From Sphingomonas endophytica (GTDB lineage Bacteria > Pseudomonadota > Alphaproteobacteria > Sphingomonadales > Sphingomonadaceae): a DNA stretch of 52,007 nt. Each line of letters starts with the position of its first letter. The first letter of the stretch is position 1. Both the position numbers and the translations under genes were made by a program. Location of the stretch: the NCBI RefSeq assembly GCF_014199415.1, contig NZ_JACIJN010000014.1:1-52007 (forward strand), in the 5' to 3' direction. The notes under the pieces were generated by a model. The model was not told the DNA's origin. It searched no databases and was given only the letters and a program-made list of their open reading frames with translations. Of this stretch, positions 31,649 through 40,870 are shown piece after piece.

Positions 31649-31891
31649 TCATTCCTTCCCGGTCGGCTGAGGGATCGATCGCGGCATCCGCGGTCCCCGC
31701 TTCACGGTCTCGCGCCACGGGCGCATCGTGGACGGCAGGGCGATACGCAGCATCGCCGCCCGGCCGCGGATAGCATCCTGGGTCCGGCCCATCTCTCTCG
31801 CGATAACCGTCACGGGTTCGCGAGAGACGACGCGCCGGCGCAGCTCAGCGTCCGCCTCCTGCGTCCAGCGCGCGCCCTTTCGCCCGGTCAT
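31649..31891 (-). CDS. Small SANT/Myb-like helix-turn-helix protein
   Basis: 80 residues. GARWTQEADAELRRRVVSRE (7-26), then VIAREMGRTQDAIRGRAAML (29-48) has the Trp, acidic and helix-turn-helix pattern of SANT/Myb-like DNA-binding domains; the rest is basic. It is the last gene of the leftward czc string, eight bases after czcD. A small DNA-binding protein at the end of an efflux operon may be a regulator, but no target is visible. Confidence 0.6.
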   Translation of the reverse strand: MTGRKGARWTQEADAELRRRVVSREPVTVIAREMGRTQDAIRGRAAMLRIALPSTMRPWRETVKRGPRMPRSIPQPTGKE

Positions 31892-31898
31892 ATCGCCC

Positions 31899-32813
31899 TC
31901 AAGGGTGCAGGTGGTGATTATCCTCGCACGCTTCGGCCAGCGCCTCGGTCTGGATCGTGCAATGCTCGATGCCGAACTGGCGATCGAGCGTATCTGCGAC
32001 CGCCTTCCTGACCGCATCGGCATCGGCGCCTTCGGCGAGGGTGACGTGCGCGGTGCAGGTGATGTCGTCCGACGACATCGACCAGACGTGAAGGTCGTGA
32101 ACCCCGGAGACGCCGGGAAGCCCGGCGATTCCCGCGCGCAGCTCGGGTAGCTTGATCCCTCCGGGGACGCCTTCCAGCAGGACGTTGGTGGTATCGCGGA
32201 GCAGCACCCAGGTTCGTGGCAGTACCCATAGCCCGATGCCCACTGCGACGATCGGATCAACCCACGTCCACCCCGTGAAGCGGATCGCAACCGCGCCCGC
32301 GATCACGCCGATCGAGCCGATCATGTCCGCCCATACCTCGAGGTAGGCGCCCTTGACGTTCATGCTCGCGTCCTTGCCCGACGTCAGCAGCTTCATGGAT
32401 ACGAGGTTCACCACGAGCCCGATCGCGGCGACGATCATCATGCCGGTCGACTGGACGGCTTCGGGTTGACGGAAGCGCTGGATGGCCTCCACCAGCACGT
32501 AGATCGCTACCGCGAACAGCAGCAGCGCGTTGAAGGCCGCGGCGAGGATCTCGAACCTCTTGTAACCGAACGTCCGCTTGTCGTCGGCCGGCTTCTGGCC
32601 GAACCGGATCGCCATCAGCGCGATCACCAGCGCGGCGACATCGGTCAGCATGTGCGCCGCGTCGGACAGCAGGGCGAGGCTGTTGAAGACGAACGCGCCG
32701 ACGACTTCGGCGACGAGATAGGCGGTGGTCAGCGCCAGCGCCCACCCCAGCATCCTGGCGTTGGCCCCGGCGGTATGATCGTGGGCGTGTCCGCCCGCTG
32801 CATGGTCGTGCAT
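31899..32813 (-). CDS. czcD: Cation diffusion facilitator CzcD
   Basis: 304 residues from MHDHAAGGHAHDH; a long frame upstream is antisense to czcA and was discarded. Six transmembrane helices with the metal-site motifs HMLTDVAAL (H-xxx-D) in TM2 and EVWADMIGS (D-xxx-D type) in TM5, and a cytosolic C-terminal domain (VSGVHDLHVWSM). His-rich N-terminus and DNHHLHP end. Exports Zn/Co/Cd from cytosol to periplasm, supplying the CzcCBA pump encoded just upstream. Confidence 0.92.
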   Translation of the reverse strand: MHDHAAGGHAHDHTAGANARMLGWALALTTAYLVAEVVGAFVFNSLALLSDAAHMLTDVAALVIALMAIRFGQKPADDKRTFGYKRFEILAAAFNALLLFAVAIYVLVEAIQRFRQPEAVQSTGMMIVAAIGLVVNLVSMKLLTSGKDASMNVKGAYLEVWADMIGSIGVIAGAVAIRFTGWTWVDPIVAVGIGLWVLPRTWVLLRDTTNVLLEGVPGGIKLPELRAGIAGLPGVSGVHDLHVWSMSSDDITCTAHVTLAEGADADAVRKAVADTLDRQFGIEHCTIQTEALAEACEDNHHLHP

Positions 32814-32824
32814 CGTCTGGTCTT

Positions 32825-35800
32825 TCAATGGGCCGGAGCGGGGAGGGGGGGCAGTTCGAGATGGTCGCTCGACGGTGCCGGCAGCGTGCGCGCGCCGAAG
32901 CGCGCGTAGAGCGTCGGCAGCACGAACAAGGTCAGCAGCGTCGCCGAGATCAGGCCACCGATGACGACGGTGGCGAGGGGCTTTTGCACCTCGGCACCGG
33001 CACCATGTCCCAGCGCCATCGGCACGAAGCCGAGCGAAGCGACGAGCGCGGTCATCGCCACCGGCCTGAGCCTGGCGAGTGCCCCTTGGTGCGCCGCCAC
33101 GGCCCGATTCACGCCGGTACGCATCAGGTCGTGGATGGAAGACACCATGACCAGCCCGTTGAGGACGGCGATACCCGACAGCGCGATGAAGCCTACAGCT
33201 GCGGAAATCGAGAACGGCATCCCACGCAGCACCAGCGCCAGCACGCCGCCCACCAACGCCAGCGGCACGCCGGTGAACACGATCAGCGCGTCCCGCACCG
33301 AACCGAGCGCTCCGTAGAGCAACAGCATGATGACGGCGAAGCAGATCGGCACGACGATGGCGAGCCGGTCCCGCGCCGACGCCAGGTTCTCGAACTGTCC
33401 GCCCCATTCGAGATAGGTGCCGGCAGGCAGTTTCACCTGGGCGTCGATCGCAGCGCGCGCGTCGGCGACGACGCCCGCCACGTCGCGGTCGCGGACGTTC
33501 GCCTGCACCACGACACGCCGCTTGCCGTTCTCGCGGCTGATCTGGTTGGGGCCGTCGACCACGGCGATATCCGCAACAGTCGACAGCGGCACGAAGCCGC
33601 CGCTGGCTGTCGGCACGGGCACCTGCGCGACCGCAGTCAGGTCGGAGCGTGAGCTTTCCGCCATCCGGATCACGACGGGGAAGCGTCGATCCCCCTCGAA
33701 GATGACGCCCGCCTGTCGTCCTCCGATCGCCGCGGCGACCGTGTCCTGCACGTCGCCGGCCGTCACCCCGACCCGCGACATGGCGGTGCGGTTGGGGCGG
33801 ATATCGAGCATCGGGAGCCCCTCGGTCTGCTCGACCCGCACGTCTGCTGCGCCTTGTGTCCGGCGCAGGATGCCGGCGATGCGATTGGCGGTCGCGTTCA
33901 TCTCGCCGAAGTCGTCGCCGAAAACCTTGATCGCGATGTCGCCGCGCACGCCCGCGATCAGCTCGTTGAAGCGCATCTGGATCGGCTGGGTGATCTCGTA
34001 AGCGTTGCCCGGCAGAGTAGAGAGACGCTTTTCCAACCGCTCGACCAGCGCCTCCTTGGACAGGCCGGGGTCGGGCCATTCCTTCTTGGGTTTCAGGATG
34101 ACGAAGGTGTCGGTCGCGTTCGCCGGCATTGGATCGGAGGCGATCTCCGACGTGCCGGTGCGCGAGAAAGCGAACCGAACCTCCGGCGCCTTGGCGAGCG
34201 CCTTTTCGACCTGGAACTGCATCGCCTGGCTTTGGTCGACCGACGTGCCGGGGATGCGGACGGCCTGCACGAGGACGTTGCCTTCATCGAGCTGGGGCAG
34301 GAACTCTTGGCCCAGGGTGGTGAAGGCGACGCCGGCGAGCGCCAGCGCGCCGATCGCGACGCCGATCGTCAGGCTCGGCCGGCGCATGGCCGCGTCGAGG
34401 CCCGGTTCGTAGCGTTGCCGCAGGAACGCCACGACGCGGCTTTCCTTCTCTTCCACCCGCTCGCTGAGCCAGATGGCGATGGCCGCGGGCACGAAGGTCA
34501 GCGACAGGATGAAGGCGAAGACGAGCGCGATGATGACGGTCAGCGCCATCGGCTCGAACATCTTGCCCTCGACGCCGGTGAAGGTGAGGAGCGGCGCATA
34601 GACGAGGATGATGATCGCCTGCCCGTAGACCGACGGGCGGATCATCTCGCGGGCGGACGCAGCGACTAGGCCGAGCCGCTGTTGCATCGTCAGCTCGCCC
34701 TCGCGACCGTGTTGGGCCTCGGCAAGGCGGCGTAGCGCATTCTCGACGATGATGACGGCACCGTCGACGATCAGGCCGAAATCGAGCGCGCCGAGACTCA
34801 TCAGGTTCGCCGACACGCCGGCTTCCAACATGCCGATGCTGGTGAGCAGCATCGTGATGGGGATGACGAACGCGGCGATCAGCGCCGCCCGGAAATTGCC
34901 GAGCAGCGCGAACAGGACGACGATGACCAGCACCGCGCCTTCGGCAAGATTGCGGGCGACCGTGGCGATGGTGGAGTTCACCAGCTCGGTTCGGTTCATG
35001 ACCGGCTTCACCACCACGTCGACGGGCAGCGATCGGCCGATCTGCGTCAGCCGCTCCGCGACGCCCGTCGATACGGTCCGGCTGTTCTCGCCGATCCGCA
35101 TGACCGCGGTCCCGACCACGACCTCATGGCCGTTCTCGGATGCCGAACCCATGCGCAGTGCCTGGCCGGTGCGGACGGTCGCGATCTGGTTGAGCAGGAT
35201 CGGCACGCCCTCGCGCGTGGCAACGACGGTTCGGGCAAGCTCGTCGGCATTGCGCACGCGGCCGTCCGAGCGGACGGCAAGTCCTTCGCCGTTGCGGTCG
35301 ACGACGCCCGCGCCGGCGCTGGTATTGTTGCGGTCGAGCGCGGTCGAGAGATCCTGCAGCGTGAGGCGCATCGCGGCCATCCGCTGCACATCGGGGACGA
35401 CGAGATATTCCTTGGTGTAGCCGCCGAGTGAGTCGACGCCGGCGAGCCCCGCCGCACTCTTGAGCTGTGGCGTGACGATCCAGTCCTGCACCGTGCGCAG
35501 ATAGGTCGCCTTGTCGGCATCGCTGACGAGGTGATCGCCTTCGGGCGTGATGTAACTGCCGTCGCGTTGCAGCCCGGGTTCGCCGTTGCGATGGTGGACC
35601 TGATCGAGTTCACGATATTCGACCGTCCACATGAAGATGTCGCCGAGCCCGGTCGCGATCGGCCCCATTTCCGGGTTCACGCCTTGCGGCAGATCTTCCT
35701 CAGCGGTGCGCAGTCGCTCCGCGACCTGCGCCCGCGCAAAGTAGATGTCGGTCTTTTCGGTGAAGACGGCGGTGATCTGCGCGAAGCCGTTCCGACTGAG

Positions 35801-36052
35801 CGAACGGGTATATTCTAGGCCCGGGATGCCGGCGAGCGCCGTCTCGACGGTGAAGGCGACCTGCTTCTCGATCTGGTCGGGCGATAGGGCAGGAGCGACG
35901 ACGTTGATCTGCACCTGGTTGTTGGTGATGTCGGGAACGGCGTCGATCGGGAGCTGGCGCAGCGCGCCGATCCCGAGCAACGCCGCGGCGATCGTGAGGA
36001 GCAGGACCAGCCAGCGCTTCTCGACGGAGAGGGTGACGATGCGACCGATCAT
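32825..36052 (-). CDS. czcA: Heavy-metal RND pump CzcA
   Basis: 1075 residues, twelve transmembrane helices and two large periplasmic loops. The proton-relay and selectivity motif in TM4, ALDFGLIVDGAVIIVEN, is of the CzcA/CnrA/NccA (HME) kind. The first loop carries an insert around residues 155-200 (HHRNGEPGLQRDGSYITPEG) found in one branch of the family. Exports divalent cations, probably Co/Zn/Cd/Ni, from periplasm to outside with CzcB and CzcC. Exact metal range is not readable from sequence. Confidence 0.93.
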   Translation of the reverse strand: MIGRIVTLSVEKRWLVLLLTIAAALLGIGALRQLPIDAVPDITNNQVQINVVAPALSPDQIEKQVAFTVETALAGIPGLEYTRSLSRNGFAQITAVFTEKTDIYFARAQVAERLRTAEEDLPQGVNPEMGPIATGLGDIFMWTVEYRELDQVHHRNGEPGLQRDGSYITPEGDHLVSDADKATYLRTVQDWIVTPQLKSAAGLAGVDSLGGYTKEYLVVPDVQRMAAMRLTLQDLSTALDRNNTSAGAGVVDRNGEGLAVRSDGRVRNADELARTVVATREGVPILLNQIATVRTGQALRMGSASENGHEVVVGTAVMRIGENSRTVSTGVAERLTQIGRSLPVDVVVKPVMNRTELVNSTIATVARNLAEGAVLVIVVLFALLGNFRAALIAAFVIPITMLLTSIGMLEAGVSANLMSLGALDFGLIVDGAVIIVENALRRLAEAQHGREGELTMQQRLGLVAASAREMIRPSVYGQAIIILVYAPLLTFTGVEGKMFEPMALTVIIALVFAFILSLTFVPAAIAIWLSERVEEKESRVVAFLRQRYEPGLDAAMRRPSLTIGVAIGALALAGVAFTTLGQEFLPQLDEGNVLVQAVRIPGTSVDQSQAMQFQVEKALAKAPEVRFAFSRTGTSEIASDPMPANATDTFVILKPKKEWPDPGLSKEALVERLEKRLSTLPGNAYEITQPIQMRFNELIAGVRGDIAIKVFGDDFGEMNATANRIAGILRRTQGAADVRVEQTEGLPMLDIRPNRTAMSRVGVTAGDVQDTVAAAIGGRQAGVIFEGDRRFPVVIRMAESSRSDLTAVAQVPVPTASGGFVPLSTVADIAVVDGPNQISRENGKRRVVVQANVRDRDVAGVVADARAAIDAQVKLPAGTYLEWGGQFENLASARDRLAIVVPICFAVIMLLLYGALGSVRDALIVFTGVPLALVGGVLALVLRGMPFSISAAVGFIALSGIAVLNGLVMVSSIHDLMRTGVNRAVAAHQGALARLRPVAMTALVASLGFVPMALGHGAGAEVQKPLATVVIGGLISATLLTLFVLPTLYARFGARTLPAPSSDHLELPPLPAPAH

Positions 36053-36055
36053 GGC

Positions 36056-37222
36056 TCAGTCCTCGTCCTCGGCCGTGCCTTTGCCGAGTTCGGCCTTGAG
36101 CGTGAAGCTGTTGGTGGATGCGATCCGCTCCGAGCCGGTGAGGCCCGACGTCACGACGACCTGACCGCCGTTGGTCCGGCCGAGTGTCACCGGGGTCGCG
36201 CGGAAGCCGGTCGGGGTGCGGACGAAGACGAACGGCTTGTCCTCGATCATCTGCACCGCGGCCGATGGCACGGCGACGGTGCGGTCCCCGCTGGCGGGCA
36301 CGAGGATCGACACGTTGACCGTCTCGCCGACCCGCCACGTGCTGCCGGCATTGTCGAGCGTCGCGATCACCGGCACCAGTCGGGTGGTCTCGTCCAGCAC
36401 GGGCGAGACGAACGTCACGCGTCCCTCTTGGCGACGGCCGGGAGCCGTCACCTCGACGCGCGCACCCGGCTTCACCCGACCCGCATCGTTCGGCACCAGC
36501 GACGTCGTGACGGTGACTTTGGAGAGGTTGGCGACGCGGAACAGTTCGGCGTCGGCCGCGACCGTCTGGCCGAGCGTGGCGGACCGCGCGATGACCTGAC
36601 CGCCGATCGGCGAGCGCACGGCGATGCGGTTGAGCGCACCACCCCCGCTACCGGTCGCCGACAATTGCTGCTGGGCTAGGCGCAGTGCGATGCCGGCTTC
36701 CGTGGCGGCCGTGCGCGCGGCGACGAGATCCTGTTCGGGCGATACGCGCTCGGCGAACAGGCGTTGCTCGCGGCGCAGGTTCGATTGAGCGAGGGCGGCG
36801 CGCGCGCGCGCCGCTTCCACCTCGGCCTTGAGCGAGGCCGCCTCCCGGCTCTCGATGATCGCGAGCGGATCGCCGCGCCCGACCGACTGGCCGAGATTGC
36901 GGGTCAGCGAGACGAGCCGTCCTCCGACCGCTGCCGACACCACCTGGACGCCCTGCGGGTCGCCCTCGATCGTCGCCGACAGCTCGATCGCGCCGGCTTC
37001 GCCGCCTACGGTCGGCCGCGTGACCTCGATACCGGCGTCCGCGACCTGCTGGGCGGACAGCGTGACGATATCCTTAGGGGCCTCCTTGCCCTCGGCACCT
37101 TCGGCCGCCTCCGTCTTTTCGGCGCCGGCATTGCCGCCTGCCTCGCTCCCGCCCTTGCCGCACCCGGCCAGGAGGATCGCCAGTGTCACGGGCGCGAGCG
37201 CCCGCACGATGTTCTTCTTCAT
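36056..37222 (-). CDS. czcB: Membrane fusion protein CzcB of the RND pump
   Basis: 388 residues. Lipoprotein-like signal with LAGC (Cys21), then a Gly/Glu-rich linker, the barrel/hairpin adaptor region (SLTRNLGQSVGRGDPLAIIESREAASL), a long coiled coil (about 130-180) and IGGQVIARSATLGQTV. Links CzcA to CzcC. Four bases upstream of czcA; overlaps czcC by four. Confidence 0.9.
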   Translation of the reverse strand: MKKNIVRALAPVTLAILLAGCGKGGSEAGGNAGAEKTEAAEGAEGKEAPKDIVTLSAQQVADAGIEVTRPTVGGEAGAIELSATIEGDPQGVQVVSAAVGGRLVSLTRNLGQSVGRGDPLAIIESREAASLKAEVEAARARAALAQSNLRREQRLFAERVSPEQDLVAARTAATEAGIALRLAQQQLSATGSGGGALNRIAVRSPIGGQVIARSATLGQTVAADAELFRVANLSKVTVTTSLVPNDAGRVKPGARVEVTAPGRRQEGRVTFVSPVLDETTRLVPVIATLDNAGSTWRVGETVNVSILVPASGDRTVAVPSAAVQMIEDKPFVFVRTPTGFRATPVTLGRTNGGQVVVTSGLTGSERIASTNSFTLKAELGKGTAEDED

Positions 37223-38484
37223 CGGTCGTTTTCCTCGCGCGAGGGCGCCGCGGCAACGAGCCGTTCCAGGCGTGCCTTGGCGTCATGATAGGTGGCGAGC
37301 GCGTCGATCGCGGCAGTGCGCGTCTCGGACAGGGTGCGTTCGGCATCGAGAAGGTCGAGCTGCCCGAACTTGCCTTCGCGGTAGCCGATCCGCGCGATCC
37401 GCGCGGCCTCGGTCGCGGATGCGAGTGCCGGTCCGCTGGCGTTGCGGGCGGACGTGGCCGCATTCGCCACCTCGACCTGGGCGCGGGCGATGTCCTGCGC
37501 CGTGTCCAGCTCGGCCGCACGCCGGAGCGCCTGTGCCTGATCGCTCTGCGCGCGCGCCTGCGTCACGCCCGCGCGACCGTTGTTGAAGAGGGGAATCGGG
37601 ATCGACACGCCGAACACCGCGGCGACGTCGTTCGTCGCTTCGAGACGCCGCGCGCTGGCGCTGAGCGTCACGTCGGGAATGCGCTGCGATCGGGCAAGCC
37701 TGACCTGGGCCTCGGCGCTGGTTGCATCGGCGCGCGCTGCGGCGAGCGCGAGCGTGCCGGCCGGTGCGATCGGCTGCGCCGGCCCATAGCCCTCGACGCG
37801 ATCGTACCATGCCATGTCGAGGACGCCGGTGACGGGCTGCCCGATCCGGCGCGCCAGATTGTCGCGGGCGACGTCGGCAAGGCGCTGCGCGCGCTCCACG
37901 GCGGTCTCGGCGTTGATGCGCAGCACGTCGGCTCGCTGCTGTTCGAGCGGCGAGGCACGCCCGGCCTGCACGCGAACCCCGGCCGCACGCAATGCCTCGC
38001 GAGCGATGCCCGCCTGTTCGCGCGCGGTGACGAGACGCCGTTCCGCCGCAGTGGCCTCGATATAGAGTTGGGTGACGGCGAGACGTAGATCGGCCTCGGC
38101 AAGGGCCGAGCCGATCCGGGCGCGATTGCCGATCGCGTCGGCGACGGCGATCCGCGCCGAGCGCTTGCCCCCCAGCTCGATCGGAAACGCCAGCCCTGCC
38201 GTCGTCTCGGCGCTGCGCACGCCGCGGTACTGGCCGCTGCCGGCGATATTCTCGGTTTCGGCGACGATCGACGGGTTGGGACGATAGCCGGCAACGGTGC
38301 GACCGGCCTCGGCCGCGCGCACCCCCGCTGTCGCTGCTTCGAGCGTCGGCGCGGCTGCGCCGGCAAGCGCCAGCGCGCGTTCGAGCGTGAGCGGGGGACT
38401 GGTCGATGCCGGCTCGGATGATTGCGCGTGCGCGATCGACGCGCACGACGCCACGGCCAAAAGGGCCGCGATAAAACGCTGCAT
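37219..38484 (-). CDS. czcC: Outer-membrane factor CzcC
   Basis: 421 residues. Signal peptide (IAALLAVASCASIAHAQ), then two TolC-type repeats rich in Ala and Arg with long helices (LALAGAAAPTLEAATAGVRA; RLARSQRIPDVTLSASARRL). Trimeric outer-membrane channel of the efflux system. Overlaps czcB by four bases. Confidence 0.9.
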   Translation of the reverse strand: MQRFIAALLAVASCASIAHAQSSEPASTSPPLTLERALALAGAAAPTLEAATAGVRAAEAGRTVAGYRPNPSIVAETENIAGSGQYRGVRSAETTAGLAFPIELGGKRSARIAVADAIGNRARIGSALAEADLRLAVTQLYIEATAAERRLVTAREQAGIAREALRAAGVRVQAGRASPLEQQRADVLRINAETAVERAQRLADVARDNLARRIGQPVTGVLDMAWYDRVEGYGPAQPIAPAGTLALAAARADATSAEAQVRLARSQRIPDVTLSASARRLEATNDVAAVFGVSIPIPLFNNGRAGVTQARAQSDQAQALRRAAELDTAQDIARAQVEVANAATSARNASGPALASATEAARIARIGYREGKFGQLDLLDAERTLSETRTAAIDALATYHDAKARLERLVAAAPSREENDR

Positions 38485-38549
38485 GGGTAACGGACTCCTG
38501 ACGAACGCTGGATTCCGCGCGGGCGTGCCCGGCGGAGCTTAGACGTCGC

Positions 38550-38882
38550 TCAGGCTTGGGGTGGTCGAAGCGCCGGGTCCGAAGGTGCGCGCGGCATCGG
38601 ACCCTTGTCCCATGCCGACAGGGCTACGCGCAGTCCGGTGACGGACGCCACGGGATCGGGCGCCATCGGAACGCCGATATCGTGGCCGTGGCATCCACCA
38701 TGATGATGCGGATAGCCCTTCTGGCTATCGGCCGGCACCTGATCGCCATCGCCATCGGCATGGCCGATCGACGTCACCGTGGACACCTCGACGCCCGGCC
38801 CCTCGGCCGCGTGCGCGACCGATCCGAACCCGAGCGACAGCACGAGCATCAGACAGAGGAAAAGGGCCGACAAACGGTGCAT
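38550..38882 (-). CDS. Small exported His-rich protein preceding czcC
   Basis: 110 residues from MHRLSALFLCLMLVLSLGFG, a clear signal peptide ending AHA; earlier in-frame starts exist. The mature part has a metal-binding-like stretch GYPHHHGGCHGHDIG. Short periplasmic proteins of this sort (CzcI/CnrI-like in position) are found at the head of RND operons. Lies between a CDF gene and czcC; a role in buffering or sensing periplasmic metal is inferred. Confidence 0.65.
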   Translation of the reverse strand: MHRLSALFLCLMLVLSLGFGSVAHAAEGPGVEVSTVTSIGHADGDGDQVPADSQKGYPHHHGGCHGHDIGVPMAPDPVASVTGLRVALSAWDKGPMPRAPSDPALRPPQA

Positions 38883-38901
38883 CGACCCTGCCCGTAGCAG
38901 T

Positions 38902-39564
38902 TTACCGGCTGCCATGTAACGATCCCTGGAAATCGACGGGCGCGGAAGGCGGGAAGGACCGCAACTCAGCACGGGCCTGCCGCATGATCTGGATGCCGCC
39001 CGACAATCCCAGCGCGGCCATCAGCGCCGCGACGACAAGATCGGGCCAGGCACTGTTCAGGCCGAAGACGCCGCCCGCGGCCAGGACGACCGCGATGTTG
39101 CCGATCGCGTCGTTGCGCGAGCAGATCCAGACCGATCGCATGTTCGCGTCGCCCTCACGGAAACGGTAGAGCATGACCGCCACGATGAAATTCGCGATCA
39201 GCGCGGCGATGCCGACGATCCCCATCACCTCGGCGTGGGGCGCGGCGCCGTAAACGGCCGCCCAGCCCGCGGCGGCGAGAACATAGAGGCCGAGCAGCGC
39301 GAGAGTCGCCCCCTTCAACATGGCCGCACGGGCGCGCCACGCTATCGCCATTCCCGCGACGCCGAGGCTGATCGCATAATTTGCGGTGTCGCCGAAGAAG
39401 TCGAGCGCGTCGGCCTGGAGCGCCTTCGATCCGCCGGTGATACCGGCGACGATCTCGACGCCGAACATGGCGCCGTTGATCGCAAGCGCAATCCACAGCG
39501 CGCGCCGCCATTTCGGGTCGTTGAAATTGCCCGCCTTGTCGGACGCGCAGCTCGTGCAGGCCAT
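38902..39564 (-). CDS. Short CDF-type cation transporter
   Basis: 220 residues. Five or six transmembrane helices but no cytosolic C-terminal domain. N-terminal MACTSCASD holds two Cys. The TM2 site reads DALDFFGD and the TM5 site CSRNDAIGN, so the usual H-xxx-D pair is replaced by acidic/Asn residues, which suggests a metal other than zinc. First gene after the CadR-like operator, so it is the most strongly controlled gene of the czc operon. A second, full-length CDF (CzcD) closes the same operon. Confidence 0.8.
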   Translation of the reverse strand: MACTSCASDKAGNFNDPKWRRALWIALAINGAMFGVEIVAGITGGSKALQADALDFFGDTANYAISLGVAGMAIAWRARAAMLKGATLALLGLYVLAAAGWAAVYGAAPHAEVMGIVGIAALIANFIVAVMLYRFREGDANMRSVWICSRNDAIGNIAVVLAAGGVFGLNSAWPDLVVAALMAALGLSGGIQIMRQARAELRSFPPSAPVDFQGSLHGSR

Positions 39565-39606
39565 GTTTCCGCCACCTCGATAGAATCGATCCGGCAGCCT
39601 ATATGC

Positions 39607-39630
39607 ACCCTCTAGTCACTAGAGGGTCAA
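39607..39630 (-). promoter_or_regulatory. CadR/ZntR-type operator and promoter of the czc operon
   Basis: A dyad ACCCTCTAG-TCA-CTAGAGGGT (39607-39627) sits between TTGACC (-35, read leftward from 39630) and an AT-rich -10 about 19-20 bp away. This is the layout of MerR-family operators for divalent metals. It lies between the CDF gene and the MerR-family gene and reads leftward into the efflux operon. Confidence 0.75.
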
Positions 39631-39635
39631 GCGCC

Positions 39636-40040
39636 ATGTCCGGCCAACTGACGATCGGAAAACTGGCCGGGGCGACCGGCACCAAGGTCGAGACGATCCG
39701 CTATTACGAGCAGATCGGCTTGCTGCCGGCGCCAGCGCGATCCGCTTCGAACTACCGGACCTATGACGCCGGGCATCTTCGCCGCCTGTCGTTCATCCGG
39801 CGCGCGCGCGATCTCGGCTTCTCGATCGACCAGGTGCGGGAATTGATGGGGCTTGCCGACCGGCGCGACCAATCCTGCATGGCTGTCGACGTCATCGCCA
39901 ACCAGCACCGCGATGCGATCACCCGCAAGATTGCCGACCTGACGGCGTTGGCCAGCGAGCTGGATGCGCTGATCGATTCCTGTAGCCGCAACACCGTCGC
40001 CGACTGCCGGATCATCGAAGCCCTGGCTCCAAGCGTTTAG
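39636..40040 (+). CDS. CadR/ZntR-like MerR-family regulator
   Basis: 134 residues from MSGQLTIGKL, chosen because a start upstream would lie in the operator. Winged helix (KVETIRYYEQIGLL), and the three metal Cys of divalent-metal sensors: C81 (RRDQSC), C116 and C124 (SCSRNTVADCRI). Divergent from the efflux operon, whose promoter it should twist open when Cd/Zn/Pb/Co binds. Unlike the regulator at 15969 it has the Cys near residue 80, in line with a divalent ion. Confidence 0.88.
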   Translation: MSGQLTIGKLAGATGTKVETIRYYEQIGLLPAPARSASNYRTYDAGHLRRLSFIRRARDLGFSIDQVRELMGLADRRDQSCMAVDVIANQHRDAITRKIADLTALASELDALIDSCSRNTVADCRIIEALAPSV

Positions 40041-40062
40041 TGAAGCCGGCGCGGAGACAGCA

Positions 40063-40096
40063 TTAGACAAGCTCCGTATATCCACTATGCTGGATA
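40063..40096 (+). promoter_or_regulatory. arsR promoter and operator
   Basis: TTAGAC (40063-40068) and TATGCT (40086-40091) are 17 bp apart. An inverted repeat TATCCA-6-TGGATA (40079-40096) overlaps the -10, as expected for an ArsR operator. The predicted start point falls at or next to the arsR ATG (40098), so the mRNA may be leaderless. Confidence 0.5.
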
Positions 40097-40097
40097 C

Positions 40098-40430
40098 ATG
40101 GAAAACGACTCAGCTATCGTTGCGCTAGGCGCACTTGCGCAGAGCACGCGCCTCGACGTGTTCCGGTTGCTGGTGCGTCACGAGCCGGACGGCATGGCCG
40201 CAGGCGATATCGCCCGCCAGCTCGACGTGCCGCAGAACACCATGTCGGCGCATCTTGGCATCCTCGCGCGCGCCGGCTTGGTCCGCTCCGAACGGCATAG
40301 CCGCTCGATCATCTACCGTGCCGATCTGGACGGCCTGCGCACATTGACGCTGTTCCTCGTCAAGGATTGCTGCGCCGGCAATGCGGCGCTGTGCGCGCCC
40401 CTTGTCGCCGAACTCACCCCCTGCTGCTGA
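40098..40430 (+). CDS. arsR: ArsR-family arsenic-responsive repressor
   Basis: 110 residues. Winged helix with [20 protein letters not shown]. It lacks the ELCVCDL site in the DNA-binding helix; instead Cys are at the C-terminus (C91, C92, C99, C109, C110), as in the Acidithiobacillus-type ArsR where C95/C96/C102 bind As(III). First gene of the ars operon. Confidence 0.9.
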   Translation: MENDSAIVALGALAQSTRLDVFRLLVRHEPDGMAAGDIARQLDVPQNTMSAHLGILARAGLVRSERHSRSIIYRADLDGLRTLTLFLVKDCCAGNAALCAPLVAELTPCC

Positions 40431-40441
40431 AAGGACGTCCC

Positions 40442-40870
40442 ATGGCCGTCGATATCGTCATCTATCACAACCCGGAGTGCGGCACGTCGCGCAACACGCT
40501 GGCGATGATCCGCAATGCCGGCATCGAGCCGCATGTGGTCGAGTATCTGAAAACCCCGCCCGCACGCGCGCTGCTCGTCGAGTTGATCGACCGCGCCGGC
40601 ATGACACCCCGCGAACTGCTGCGCGAGAAGGGGACGCCCTATGCGGAGCTGGGCCTTGGCGACACGTCGCTGTCCGACGACGCGCTGGTGGACGCGATGA
40701 TGGCGCATCCGATCCTCATCAACCGGCCCCTGGTCGTCTCGCCGCTCGGCGTGAAGCTGTGCCGGCCGTCCGAAGCCGTCCTCGACCTGCTGCCGAGCGA
40801 CCAGCTCGGCGCGTTCGCCAAGGAAGACGGCGAGCAAGTGGTCGATGCTTCGGGCCAGCGCGTCGCCTGA
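40442..40870 (+). CDS. arsC: Glutaredoxin-dependent arsenate reductase ArsC
   Basis: 142 residues. Active-site C13 in [13 protein letters not shown], and the conserved [10 protein letters not shown] segment with the Arg residues that bind arsenate. Reduces As(V) to As(III) with glutathione and glutaredoxin. ATG chosen at [10 protein letters not shown]; its stop overlaps arsB's start. Confidence 0.93.
   Translation: MAVDIVIYHNPECGTSRNTLAMIRNAGIEPHVVEYLKTPPARALLVELIDRAGMTPRELLREKGTPYAELGLGDTSLSDDALVDAMMAHPILINRPLVVSPLGVKLCRPSEAVLDLLPSDQLGAFAKEDGEQVVDASGQRVA

Noticed and set aside
32814..34079. N-terminal extension of the CzcD frame giving 726 residues
   Set aside because: The extra part is antisense-phase sequence within czcA; CzcD homologues begin at the His-rich MHDHAAGG, and a normal start is there.
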